Assembly (NCBI GenBank): GCA_020860515.1
Contig: JAJBUG010000039.1
Location: forward strand, 1 to 64,000
Length of the DNA: 64,000 nucleotides
Direction of reading: 5' to 3'
Source of the DNA: Bacteroidales bacterium
GTDB lineage: Bacteria; Bacteroidota; Bacteroidia; Bacteroidales; Muribaculaceae
The position numbers and the translations under genes were made by a program. Shown here one piece after another: positions 28,515 to 37,904 of the stretch. The notes under the pieces are model-generated. The model was not told the DNA's origin, made no database searches, and saw only the letters and a list, made by a program, of their open reading frames with translations. Every line of letters begins with the position of its first letter. Position 1 is the first letter of the stretch.

Positions 28515-31500
28515 GAAGAAGTGAGTTTGACAGATGTTTAGCGGAGCGTGATTTTCCAACCCTTTTCATTGCGGAAATGGGGTGGAACAATGCTAAAGGC
28601 ACTCGAGAACTGCCTCCAATTATCTTGGATGAAAAAGGCTACAATTTCTCGATTGTGGCCGAGCGAGAAAGTTTCCAAGCACTCCATTGTGAAGTCGATG
28701 AGATACCTCAATCTTCGTTGACTCGTAGGCTTGATGCAAAACTTCGCCCTCTTGTCACAGCTGGATATCTGGCGATTTTCAGCCTGCGTTCAAATCCCAT
28801 TCATCAGTTATGGGTGGTGCCGGTAAAGAATATCGAGAAACGTGATTTGATATCAGTGGAATATGACTCACCTGAAAAGGCAGAATTCCTATATTCAAAA
28901 ATTGATGAGTTTACTTTCGATTTAACTGAAAAGCTCACGAATCCAGAGATTATTTCGAGAGTAAATCATGCCTTTAGTCTCAATTCTGAGAAAATAACCA
29001 AGGATTTTTATGCTGGATTCAAGCGAGAGCACAAGTCCTTTGCATCTTTAATTACTGGTATTTCTAACGAAGAGGATAAGAATTGGTACGCATCAGTGAT
29101 GCTTAATCGCTTGATGTTCTGCTACTTTATTCAGAAGAAAGGCTTTTTGAATGGCGACACTGATTATCTTCGCCACAAATTGGAATGGTGCAGAGGAGAT
29201 AGAGGTGAGAATCTCTTTTATAGGAAATTCTACAAGAAATTTCTTATCCGACTGTTCTCTGATGGCTTGAATGCTCCAGTTCATGACCGAGATTTTGAGA
29301 AGACTTTTGGGAGAATCCCCTATCTCAACGGAGGAATGTTTGATCAACATCAGATAGAAAAGGCCAATCCCAATATTGATATTCCCGATGAGGCATTTAT
29401 CTCCTTATTCAACTTTTTTGACAAGTGGCATTGGCATCTTGACACTCGCATTGAAGCATCGGGGCATGATATCAACCCTGATGTATTAGGTTATATCTTT
29501 GAGCAGTATATCAATGATAGAGCCAAGATGGGTGCGTATTACACCAAGGAGGATATCACAGAATACATAGGACGAAACACCATTTTGCCATTTATATTCG
29601 ATAAGGTAAAGAATATGTCGAAACCTATGGAGAGGGTGTTTGCCCCAGAGGGCTTCGTATGGCAAACACTCAGAAATAGTGGCGACCGATATCTATTCGC
29701 CGCAGTTAAGAAAGGTTATACGGCTGATTGGCGTAAACGCATACCGCAACATATAGCAATTGGCCTGGATACCTCAGCTCCCAATCTTTTAGAGCGTAGA
29801 AAGGATTGGAATACTAAGACGGATGAGAAGTTTGCTCTTCCAACAGAGATTTGGCGGGAAACTGTGGAGAGGCTGCAGCGTTGTGAAGATATCATAGGCA
29901 AAATCAGTTCCGGAGAAATTACCAGTATCAATGATTTTATAACTTATAATCTTGACGTTCGTCAGTTTGCCGAGGATTTAATAGCCAAGGGCGAGGACAA
30001 TTTTGTGTTCAATTTCTATGAGGCACTGAGGTCTGTGACCATTCTTGACCCTACTTGTGGTTCTGGTGCATTCTTGTTTGCGGCTATGAATATCTTAGAA
30101 CCACTGTATTATGACTGCATAGAAAGAATGCAAGGTATTCCCTTACCATCACCACAAGTAAAGAAGGCTCTTGATGAAATCACAGCTAAGTATCGGTCGA
30201 ATATACATTATTTCATTTTCAAGTCCATAATCCTTCGGAATCTCTATGGGGTTGACCTTATGGCAGAAGCTGTAGAAATAGCCAAACTGCGCCTTTTCTT
30301 GAAGATGGTGGCTGTGGTTGACGTTGACTATCGTGCTCAAAATCTCGGCCTCGATCCCCTACCAGATATTGATTTCAATATTCGTTGTGGCAATACACTC
30401 GTGGGTTATGCCAATGAGAATGAAATCAAGCGTGACCTCGGTACCCCTAAAACAATCTTGGATGAAATTGCCAATCAAGAATTTAGTACTAAGATCGAAC
30501 AAGAAATGAAGGTGGTTGCAGCGACTTACCGTGAGTTTAAGCGTTTGCAACTTGTACAAGAGGAGCATTTTACAGAGTTCAAGCACGCCAAAGAGGAATT
30601 ATTGAAGCGACTATCAGATCTCAATGATACTCTTAACCGCCGCTTATTCATTGCAACTAAGGGTGACCCTGGTGAAGCACGTTTTGCCTCTGAGTTTAAA
30701 GCCTGGAAAGCCTCACATCATCCCTTCCATTGGATTTCAGAGTTCTACTCCATCATTCACGACAACAAGGGCTTTGATGTCATAATCGGCAACCCTCCGT
30801 ATGTGGAGTATTCAAGACGTAATGTAAATTACGAAATAAAAGATTATTATACTCTCAAATCAAGTAATCTCTATGCATTTGTATTTGAAAGATCGTTTAA
30901 TATCACAAACTCAAAAATTGGCCTAATCGTACAACTTTCCTCTGTAGGGACAGATGGTATGAGAACTCTTCAGGAATACTTTTTAGGTAATTCTTCAGAA
31001 ATATTTTATGGGTGTTTCCCAGAACGCCCCAAACAATTGTTTGAGGGTGCTTGTATTGCGCTTTCCATTCTATTTTGTAACAAAAAGAAAGTTGAATCTC
31101 AAGGCCTTATCCTAATGGGAGCTGGTGTAAATCGTACAACAGACACTGCCCGTGTTTGTTTATTCCAGACTCTTTCATATACTCATATAAGCCAAGATTC
31201 CTTTCTTGATGTGTATAAACTCTTTCCTAAATACAAAAATCCAATAGAATTATCTATTTTTGAAAAAGTATTATCACAAAAACCTATAAGTGAAATGATT
31301 TCCTATTCGTCTAATTCGAATAGTATTTCTTATAGAACTGCAGGGGGACGTTATTGGAAAATATTTTTAAATCGTCCCTTTGCTAATATCTCTACGTCCA
31401 ATAAAACAAAGTCTTTATCTCCAGCTTTTCCTAAAGATGCAGCTGTAGCACTCCTAAATAGTGGGTTGTTTTGGCTATACTATGTAAATTATTTTGATCT

Positions 31501-31825
31501 CTATAATCTGAAAGATTATATGATATTCAATATGAAATTTACACCCAATAAAGATATCACTATGGCTCTTAGTCATCTTGGGAAAAAATTGATGGAATCA
31601 TATGAGAAAAATAAAGTAGAGAATACTCAGTTTGTTAAATCGAAACAACAAATCTGTGTATTTGAGTCCTTCAACCCAGCCTTGTCCAAGTCAATAATAG
31701 ATGAGATAGATATGGTTTTGGCTCAGCACTATGGCTTTACCCAGAAGGAACTGGACTTCATAATCAACTATGATATCAAATATCGTATGGGAGATGAGTT
31801 AAGTGATGATAATTTGGAAGGGTAG
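28511..31825 (+). CDS. Eco57I-like / type IIG-like adenine-specific DNA methyltransferase
   Basis: KMGAYYTKEDITEYIGRNTILPF, ILDPTCGSGAFLFAA (SAM motif I), VIIGNPPYVEYSRR (NPPY motif IV), divergent C-terminal probable target-recognition region; ATGA overlap with upstream gene. Confidence 0.93.
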   Translation: MRRSEFDRCLAERDFPTLFIAEMGWNNAKGTRELPPIILDEKGYNFSIVAERESFQALHCEVDEIPQSSLTRRLDAKLRPLVTAGYLAIFSLRSNPIHQLWVVPVKNIEKRDLISVEYDSPEKAEFLYSKIDEFTFDLTEKLTNPEIISRVNHAFSLNSEKITKDFYAGFKREHKSFASLITGISNEEDKNWYASVMLNRLMFCYFIQKKGFLNGDTDYLRHKLEWCRGDRGENLFYRKFYKKFLIRLFSDGLNAPVHDRDFEKTFGRIPYLNGGMFDQHQIEKANPNIDIPDEAFISLFNFFDKWHWHLDTRIEASGHDINPDVLGYIFEQYINDRAKMGAYYTKEDITEYIGRNTILPFIFDKVKNMSKPMERVFAPEGFVWQTLRNSGDRYLFAAVKKGYTADWRKRIPQHIAIGLDTSAPNLLERRKDWNTKTDEKFALPTEIWRETVERLQRCEDIIGKISSGEITSINDFITYNLDVRQFAEDLIAKGEDNFVFNFYEALRSVTILDPTCGSGAFLFAAMNILEPLYYDCIERMQGIPLPSPQVKKALDEITAKYRSNIHYFIFKSIILRNLYGVDLMAEAVEIAKLRLFLKMVAVVDVDYRAQNLGLDPLPDIDFNIRCGNTLVGYANENEIKRDLGTPKTILDEIANQEFSTKIEQEMKVVAATYREFKRLQLVQEEHFTEFKHAKEELLKRLSDLNDTLNRRLFIATKGDPGEARFASEFKAWKASHHPFHWISEFYSIIHDNKGFDVIIGNPPYVEYSRRNVNYEIKDYYTLKSSNLYAFVFERSFNITNSKIGLIVQLSSVGTDGMRTLQEYFLGNSSEIFYGCFPERPKQLFEGACIALSILFCNKKKVESQGLILMGAGVNRTTDTARVCLFQTLSYTHISQDSFLDVYKLFPKYKNPIELSIFEKVLSQKPISEMISYSSNSNSISYRTAGGRYWKIFLNRPFANISTSNKTKSLSPAFPKDAAVALLNSGLFWLYYVNYFDLYNLKDYMIFNMKFTPNKDITMALSHLGKKLMESYEKNKVENTQFVKSKQQICVFESFNPALSKSIIDEIDMVLAQHYGFTQKELDFIINYDIKYRMGDELSDDNLEG

Positions 31826-31917
31826 ATAAGATTATTTACAATTTTGAATATTTCCCTTAACCACAAATCTCAGAAGTTATCCATCATAAGATCATTCACT
31901 AACTAAATCTATAAATA

Positions 31918-32622
31918 ATGGAAAAAATCAAATTGTTTTTAAAATTAATGCTAATGGGGTTTATTCTTGGAACCCTAACAGCATGTGGAGGTGGGGACGA
32001 TACCCCAGAAAACCCCTCAGTGATAGAAAAATCAGTATCAGTAGATGTCTTAGGAGATGCTGCTGTAGAAGTGGACTTTGAAATAGAGAGTGTTTCCAGC
32101 TCTGACTATTTCGTAGCACTTACAACTGGAGAAGGAAATACAGTAAGTATTTTTGGATTACACAAAGGAACCGCCGATATAACAGTAAAGGGTAACAAAA
32201 GCTCAGCCATCATCCATCTAACTGTTAATGCAACCAATACATTGTGTGGTGAACCATATCTTGAATTTTATTCAACTATGGATGAGTTAAGAGCCGCCAT
32301 TCCCTCTGAAGCTACTGATATAAAGGAATTTTCTAGCCAATCTACTTATTCGGAGAGAATAAGTTATACATATGACTATGTGTATTATGAATATATTTTT
32401 AGGCAAGGTGCCGAATTAGTGTGTGTGTTTACTGAGGTACTTAAAACCTATGTAACCCTATCGTCTGCTTTAGCATACTTAGATCAGCGTTATAAATATG
32501 ATAGTAAGGTTGATGCGTCTAAGACTTATTCAGGAAAAACAGTATATTGGTATGAGTATCCAGACAAAATGTATATTGAATTCAACATGTGTGGTGGAAA
32601 TGGAGGATGTCAAATTCGATAA
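31918..32622 (+). CDS. hypothetical lipoprotein with Ig-like (BIG2-like) domain
   Basis: Lipobox LGTLTACGGGDD; beta-rich VSIFGLHKGTADITVKGNKSSAIIHLTV. Confidence 0.7.
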   Translation: MEKIKLFLKLMLMGFILGTLTACGGGDDTPENPSVIEKSVSVDVLGDAAVEVDFEIESVSSSDYFVALTTGEGNTVSIFGLHKGTADITVKGNKSSAIIHLTVNATNTLCGEPYLEFYSTMDELRAAIPSEATDIKEFSSQSTYSERISYTYDYVYYEYIFRQGAELVCVFTEVLKTYVTLSSALAYLDQRYKYDSKVDASKTYSGKTVYWYEYPDKMYIEFNMCGGNGGCQIR

Positions 32623-32708
32623 GCCCCGACGAAGGAAGCTATAGAATATTACTATATGATTTATAAAGAATAATATTTTTTCTGTAAGAATAGATAAGGG
32701 AAACATTT

Positions 32709-33182
32709 ATGGGTAATCCTAATTTATTGGGTAATAAATGTTTATTAGATAAAGGTGATATAATAGGATTCTTTGCCTCAAGCCAAACCAGTCCAGGGTC
32801 GGTGTTGCCGACTTTGGACTGGGCTTATGATATAGCTAAGAAAGAAGAAAATGTGGTGATGTCGGGTTTTCAGTCTCCTTTGGAAAAAGAAGTGCTTGAA
32901 ATTCTTTTGCAAGGTTCTTGTGGGATTATTATGGTTTTGAATCGCTCAATTTATCGAAAAGTCCCTGAGCGGTTTAGTGAGGCTATGTCTAAGAATCGGT
33001 TGTTATTTATTTCTCTTGAAAGCCCAAATGTGATTCTTCCATCAAAACGTCAAGCTGCTCGGCGTAATGAGTTTATTGCCTCTACTGTCTCTACATTGGT
33101 TTTCTCCTCTGTGGCCCCCACATCTTCTCTATATCCTACATTGCAGCACTACTCTACCATAAAACCAATAAAGACTTTTTAA
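32709..33182 (+). CDS. standalone DprA/SLOG-like protein
   Basis: IIGFFASSQTSPGSVLPTLDWAYDIAKKEENVVMSGFQSPLEKEVLEILLQGSCGIIMVLNRSIYRKVPERFSEAM. Confidence 0.7.
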   Translation: MGNPNLLGNKCLLDKGDIIGFFASSQTSPGSVLPTLDWAYDIAKKEENVVMSGFQSPLEKEVLEILLQGSCGIIMVLNRSIYRKVPERFSEAMSKNRLLFISLESPNVILPSKRQAARRNEFIASTVSTLVFSSVAPTSSLYPTLQHYSTIKPIKTF

Positions 33183-33239
33183 TACTGTTTTTGTATAATT
33201 CCCTATATCTTATAGTTTCATTCTGTCTTATTGTAGAAT

Positions 33240-34850
33240 TTATTGTAGATTTATTTGGTCGAGAGATATATTAACTACCCAAGAGCCATTCTTATCTGCT
33301 CCGAGGCGAGAGATAATCCGAGCTTCAGCAAGTTTCTTGATGTGTACTCTTATTGTTTCTCTTCCTTTTTCAAGTGATTGAGACAGACTGCTATGGGTGG
33401 ATTTAGGATTATTAGAGAGTTCCTTTAATATTTCACAGTCAAGTTTGCTAAGTCTTATTTTAGAATTTACATACCCATTTTCTCCATTTCCATACCCATT
33501 TTCTCCATTTACATACCCATTTTCTCCATTTCCATACCCATTTTCTCCATTTACAGGCAGATTTTCAGGCGGATTTTCAGAATTTATAGGCAGATTTAAA
33601 GGCGGATTTACATCATTTACAGGCGGATTTTCATCATTTACATGCTGGTTTTCGCCAGTTACAAACTGGGTTTCACCTTTTACATGCGGATTTTCCCCAT
33701 TTACAGACGGATTTTCGGGATTTACATACTGATTTACATACTGGTTTTCTACGGCTTTTCTGAGGGAGTCGTAGTAAACTGTGGTACGGAAGATATCGAG
33801 CTCAAGCATCTCGGGGCGGCTATGGCGATAGTGTTGAGCATATTTGAAAAGGTTGCGTACTCCCGAACCAAGCCTATCAGCATGGCCAATTGTACGGAAG
33901 AAATTGGCTATGATCGGGTTCTTGGGATAAGGCTCGTAATTATCGGGCGTGATTTCTACCAAACCAGTGGCCTTATTGGCATTTTGGGTGTACATTCTCT
34001 CAGCCTCAATCACGAACTTTGCGGGATAAGCACTGGTCATCTCTCGATGAATCAAGAGATTGGAAATCATTTCACGACAGAGAATGTTGCGTAGGCTTAT
34101 GCGCGTAGGCCCTTCCAAGTAAAATGGATCAGGCAGATGCTTGGCGGTAAACTCCATCAAGAGGTCGTAACTGTCAACCAAATTGGTATCGACAATCAAG
34201 CGGTCATCGTAGCGGTCAACATTGTCAATCCTTACGATGGCATCGGTTTCATAGGCTGGAGTTACATCGCGGATCACCTCGTCGCGTCCAAGCAACATTA
34301 CTGCCGCTAAATTGTAGCCCCGTTCGTTGGTCTGATGGTCGATGCTATAGAGCCCAGCCGACTTTAGCAACTCAGCATCATCCATATCCTTCCACTTGTG
34401 CTTGCCATTATTCATATTGACAGCCATCTGGCGGATGCGTGGCAGCATGTCAAGCCGCAGATCGGTAATATCAACATAGGGGAATACTTTTCTCTCGGTG
34501 TAGATATTCTGCTTCCGAATGTACATAAGAGTCTTTTTATCGGTGGCAGTCACCTTGACATCAGCATCGCCATTGCGATCGTAAGTGACACCATTGTAGG
34601 AGTGCACTTCCGAACTCGGATTTACATGGATATGAATAATCGATTTGCCTTTGTATTTGAAATCCTTTGGTTCGATGTAGGTGGTAGGGGAAAAGGCATT
34701 GGAATTAGATATATGATTGATAAAGTTCTTTTTCCAATCATCCACGGCTTTTTCGGGTACGCCTAAAATGTTCCCATTATCATCAACACCCAGGAAAATA
34801 TCACCTCCGAATCGATTCTCATTTACCTTCGATTCGGGACTCTTTTTTAT
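33240..34850 (-). pseudogene. Schlafen/AlbA_2-type ATP-binding transcriptional regulator, apparently 5'-truncated
   Basis: Annotated ORF 33240-34745; the open frame continues upstream as KKSPESKVNENRFGGDIFLGVDDNGNILGVPEKAVDDWK (AlbA_2 signature) but has no ATG and hits an in-frame stop. Downstream: REMISNLLIHRE, GHADRLGSGVRNLFKYA, C-terminal wHTH. Confidence 0.7.
33466..33740. repeat. 21-nt coding minisatellite (7-aa units)
   Basis: Repeats of tttacatacccattttctcca-type units encoding GENGYVN / GENPHVK / GENQHVN. Confidence 0.9.
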
Positions 34851-35006
34851 GGGAGGAAATGCGAAATATGTTAATTAAATGAGCAGAGAGTTGAGAATTT
34901 TTGTTAACTTTGCAGAGTATTCGTTGTGAGGCTGCTTTGCCATGGGCTAAAGCGGTCGCGCTGCGATGGCTTCACAAGAGGCATAACCAACATAAAACAC
35001 CTATAT

Positions 35007-37136
35007 ATGGCAAAGAAGAAGACAGAGGCAGCTCCCGAGCCCAAATCGGAGGCTAAGGCCAAAACACCTGCAGCCCAACCCAAGGCTAAAAAGACCCGCA
35101 AAGCACAGCAGAACAATGTGCTCCCCATCATAAAGAACGACCCCTGGCTCGAACCATTTGCCGCCGCCATTGAGGGCCGTCACCATGACTTCTTGCGCAA
35201 AGAATATGACTTGACCCAGGGCAAGCAAAGCCTTGTTGACTTTGCCAACGCCTACAAATACTTCGGCCTCCACCGTGACAAGGATGGCTGGGTATTCCGC
35301 GAATGGGCACCCAATGCCACCGCAATCACCCTGATCGGTGACTTCTCAAATTGGAAAGAAGAACTAAAATACTCACTCAAGCGCCTTGACAATGGCGTAT
35401 GGGAAATCCACCTCAAGCCCAACGACTTGAAAGAAGGTCAGCTCTTCAAGATGATGGTGCACTGGCCCGGAGGCGAGGGCGAGCGCATCCCGGCCTATGC
35501 GCACCGCGTGGTACAGGACGAAAAGACGCACATCTTCTCAGCCGAAGTTTACTGTCCCGAAGAGCCCTACAAATGGGAAATCGAAGAATTTGTGCCTGAC
35601 ACCAAGCCGTTGTTAATATATGAGTGCCATATAGGCATGGCCCAGGAGAAAGAGGGCGTCGGCACCTACGATGAGTTCCGCGAGAATATCCTGCCGCGCA
35701 TCTCTGCCGATGGCTACAATGCCATCCAGATCATGGCCATTCAGGAGCATCCCTACTATGGTTCGTTCGGCTACCATGTCAGCAACTTCTACGCTCCATC
35801 GAGCCGCTTTGGCACACCTGAGCAACTCAAGGCCCTTATAGACAAGGCTCATGAGCTGGGTATAGCCGTGATTATGGACATTGTGCATAGCCACGCTGTG
35901 AAGAACGAGAACGAAGGCCTCGGACGCCTTGATGGCAGCTATGACCTGTACATGTACGGCGATGGTCGCCGCGAGCATCCAGCATGGGATTCGCTTTGCT
36001 TTGACTACGGCAAGAACGAAGTGCTCCACTTCCTGCTTAGCAACTGCAAATACTGGCTCGAAGAGTTCAAGTTCGATGGCTTCCGCTTCGACGGCGTCAC
36101 CTCGATGCTCTACTACAGCCACGGCCTTGGCCAAGCCTTCGGCAGTTACGAAGACTACTATAACGGCGGCCAGGATGTGAATGCAATCACTTACCTGACG
36201 CTTGCCAACAAACTGATCCACGAGGTAAATCCCCATGCCATCACCATCGCCGAAGAAATGAGCGGTATGCCAGGCTTGGCTCTGCCCGTAGCTGACGGTG
36301 GCATCGGTTTCGACTACCGCATGGCCATGGGCATCCCCGACTATTGGATCAAGATGCTTAAGGAGAAGAAGGACGAAGATTGGCACGCCACCTCGATATT
36401 CTGGGAACTCACCAACCGCCGTGCCGACGAAAAGACCATCTCCTACGTAGAGAGCCACGATCAGGCCCTCGTTGGCGACAAGACCGTAATCTTCCGTCTC
36501 ATTGACAAGGAAATGTACTGGCACATGATGAAGGACGACGACAATATGGTCGTAGCCCGTGGCATTGCCCTGCATAAGATGATTCGCCTCGTAACTCTGG
36601 CCACAATCAATGGCGGCTACCTCAACTTCATGGGCAATGAGTTCGGCCATCCCGAATGGATCGACTTCCCGCGTGAGGGCAATGGCTGGAGCTACAAATA
36701 TGCTCGCCGCCAGTGGGATCTGGTGGACCGCCAAGAGCTGAAGTATATCTACCTGCAGAACTTCGACAATGCCATGATCGAGCTGGTAAGCGACATTTAC
36801 AACTTCCAAGCGTTGCCTATCCGCAAGCTGTGGGAGAAGGACGATGACCAAGTGCTGGCTTTCATGCGTGGCGACTATGTGTTTGTATTCAACTTCAATC
36901 CATTCAAGTCGTTCGACGGCTACGGCATTCTTGCTCCAGGTGGCAAGTACCGCACTGTGCTTTCGACTGACAACCCCGACTTCGGCGGATATGGCAATGT
37001 GGATGAGAAGGTCGAGCACTTCACCCAGAGCGATCCGCTGTATGCGCCTGCTGGCGTGGAATGGCTGCGCCTGTATCTGCCTGCCCGCAGCGCCATGGTG
37101 CTAAAGAAGGCTCGCCCATACAACCGCAAAAAGTGA
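35007..37136 (+). CDS. glgB: 1,4-alpha-glucan branching enzyme (GH13)
   Basis: GLHRDKDGWVFREWAPNATAITLIGDFSNWKE, DGFRFDGVTSMLYYSHG, ESHDQALVGDKT; ATG at 35007 preferred over 34926. Confidence 0.95.
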   Translation: MAKKKTEAAPEPKSEAKAKTPAAQPKAKKTRKAQQNNVLPIIKNDPWLEPFAAAIEGRHHDFLRKEYDLTQGKQSLVDFANAYKYFGLHRDKDGWVFREWAPNATAITLIGDFSNWKEELKYSLKRLDNGVWEIHLKPNDLKEGQLFKMMVHWPGGEGERIPAYAHRVVQDEKTHIFSAEVYCPEEPYKWEIEEFVPDTKPLLIYECHIGMAQEKEGVGTYDEFRENILPRISADGYNAIQIMAIQEHPYYGSFGYHVSNFYAPSSRFGTPEQLKALIDKAHELGIAVIMDIVHSHAVKNENEGLGRLDGSYDLYMYGDGRREHPAWDSLCFDYGKNEVLHFLLSNCKYWLEEFKFDGFRFDGVTSMLYYSHGLGQAFGSYEDYYNGGQDVNAITYLTLANKLIHEVNPHAITIAEEMSGMPGLALPVADGGIGFDYRMAMGIPDYWIKMLKEKKDEDWHATSIFWELTNRRADEKTISYVESHDQALVGDKTVIFRLIDKEMYWHMMKDDDNMVVARGIALHKMIRLVTLATINGGYLNFMGNEFGHPEWIDFPREGNGWSYKYARRQWDLVDRQELKYIYLQNFDNAMIELVSDIYNFQALPIRKLWEKDDDQVLAFMRGDYVFVFNFNPFKSFDGYGILAPGGKYRTVLSTDNPDFGGYGNVDEKVEHFTQSDPLYAPAGVEWLRLYLPARSAMVLKKARPYNRKK

Positions 37137-37155
37137 ACGATTGGGTCCTTAACAT

Positions 37156-37188
37156 AAAAAATGCACGAGGCATACTCGTGCATTTTTT
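37156..37188. terminator. terminator after glgB
   Basis: aaaaaatgcacgag-gcata-ctcgtgcattttttt. Confidence 0.9.
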
Positions 37189-37207
37189 TATTTGTGATTG
37201 GTGAAAT

Positions 37208-37786
37208 TTAGAATGTGGTGGCGTTTTGGCCTCGGAGCTGGCGATAGAAGCCGATTTGAGCGGTGCTCATGTAGGGTTCAATCCAGAGGACCAAGATGCC
37301 AAAGGTGATGATGCAGAGCAAAATCCAGCCGATGAAGCGCAGGATAAGGCAGAAGAAGTTCCACTTCTGTCCCTTCATCAGGTTCCAGCTTGCTTTCAGG
37401 GCATCAACGCCAGTTATGTTAGGATCATCAATCATGATAAGGAAGGTCATCGAGAAGCCGCATGCCAAGATGATGCCAGGCACGATAAGCAAAACCATTC
37501 CGATGCCTACGGCAAGAGTCATGAGCAATCCGGCCACGAGATTCTGTGCGAAGCGATTGGTGAAACCGCAGAAGAGCAAGTTGAGATCCGACTGCTTGTA
37601 GTCAACTTGATGGTTAAGATATGAATAGTAGCCGTAATAGAGCGGGCCAGCTATGATGAGTGCTACGATATAGGTCCAGCTTGCTACCGTTCCGATGATT
37701 GCATAGATCAAGGTAGCCAAAGCTGCCATAGCCCATCCCCCCTTGAGTTGGGCCTTGGCCCATTGCATAAGTTGTTGATTGGTCAT
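37208..37786 (-). CDS. DUF975-like integral membrane protein
   Basis: Multiple TM helices; VGIGMVLLIVPGIILACGFSMTFLIMIDDPNITGVDALKASWNLMKGQKWNFF. Confidence 0.8.
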   Translation of the reverse strand: MTNQQLMQWAKAQLKGGWAMAALATLIYAIIGTVASWTYIVALIIAGPLYYGYYSYLNHQVDYKQSDLNLLFCGFTNRFAQNLVAGLLMTLAVGIGMVLLIVPGIILACGFSMTFLIMIDDPNITGVDALKASWNLMKGQKWNFFCLILRFIGWILLCIITFGILVLWIEPYMSTAQIGFYRQLRGQNATTF

Positions 37787-37904
37787 AATTTTTGTGGATT
37801 ATAGTTAAATTTTCGCAAAGGTAGCAATTTTTTCGTTTCATCTATTCTTTTTCGCTAAGAAAAAACGTAAATTTGCAGTAACTAACCAATTATACCACTA
37901 TTCT

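Noticed and set aside
22862-34850. Interpreting the whole island as one integrative conjugative element
   Set aside because: No integrase, relaxase, tra genes or att-like direct repeats spanning the island were seen.
35613-37019. 468-aa antisense ORF in glgB
   Set aside because: Shadow ORF opposite a strongly supported glgB; composition is typical of an antisense frame, with no start signals or motifs.
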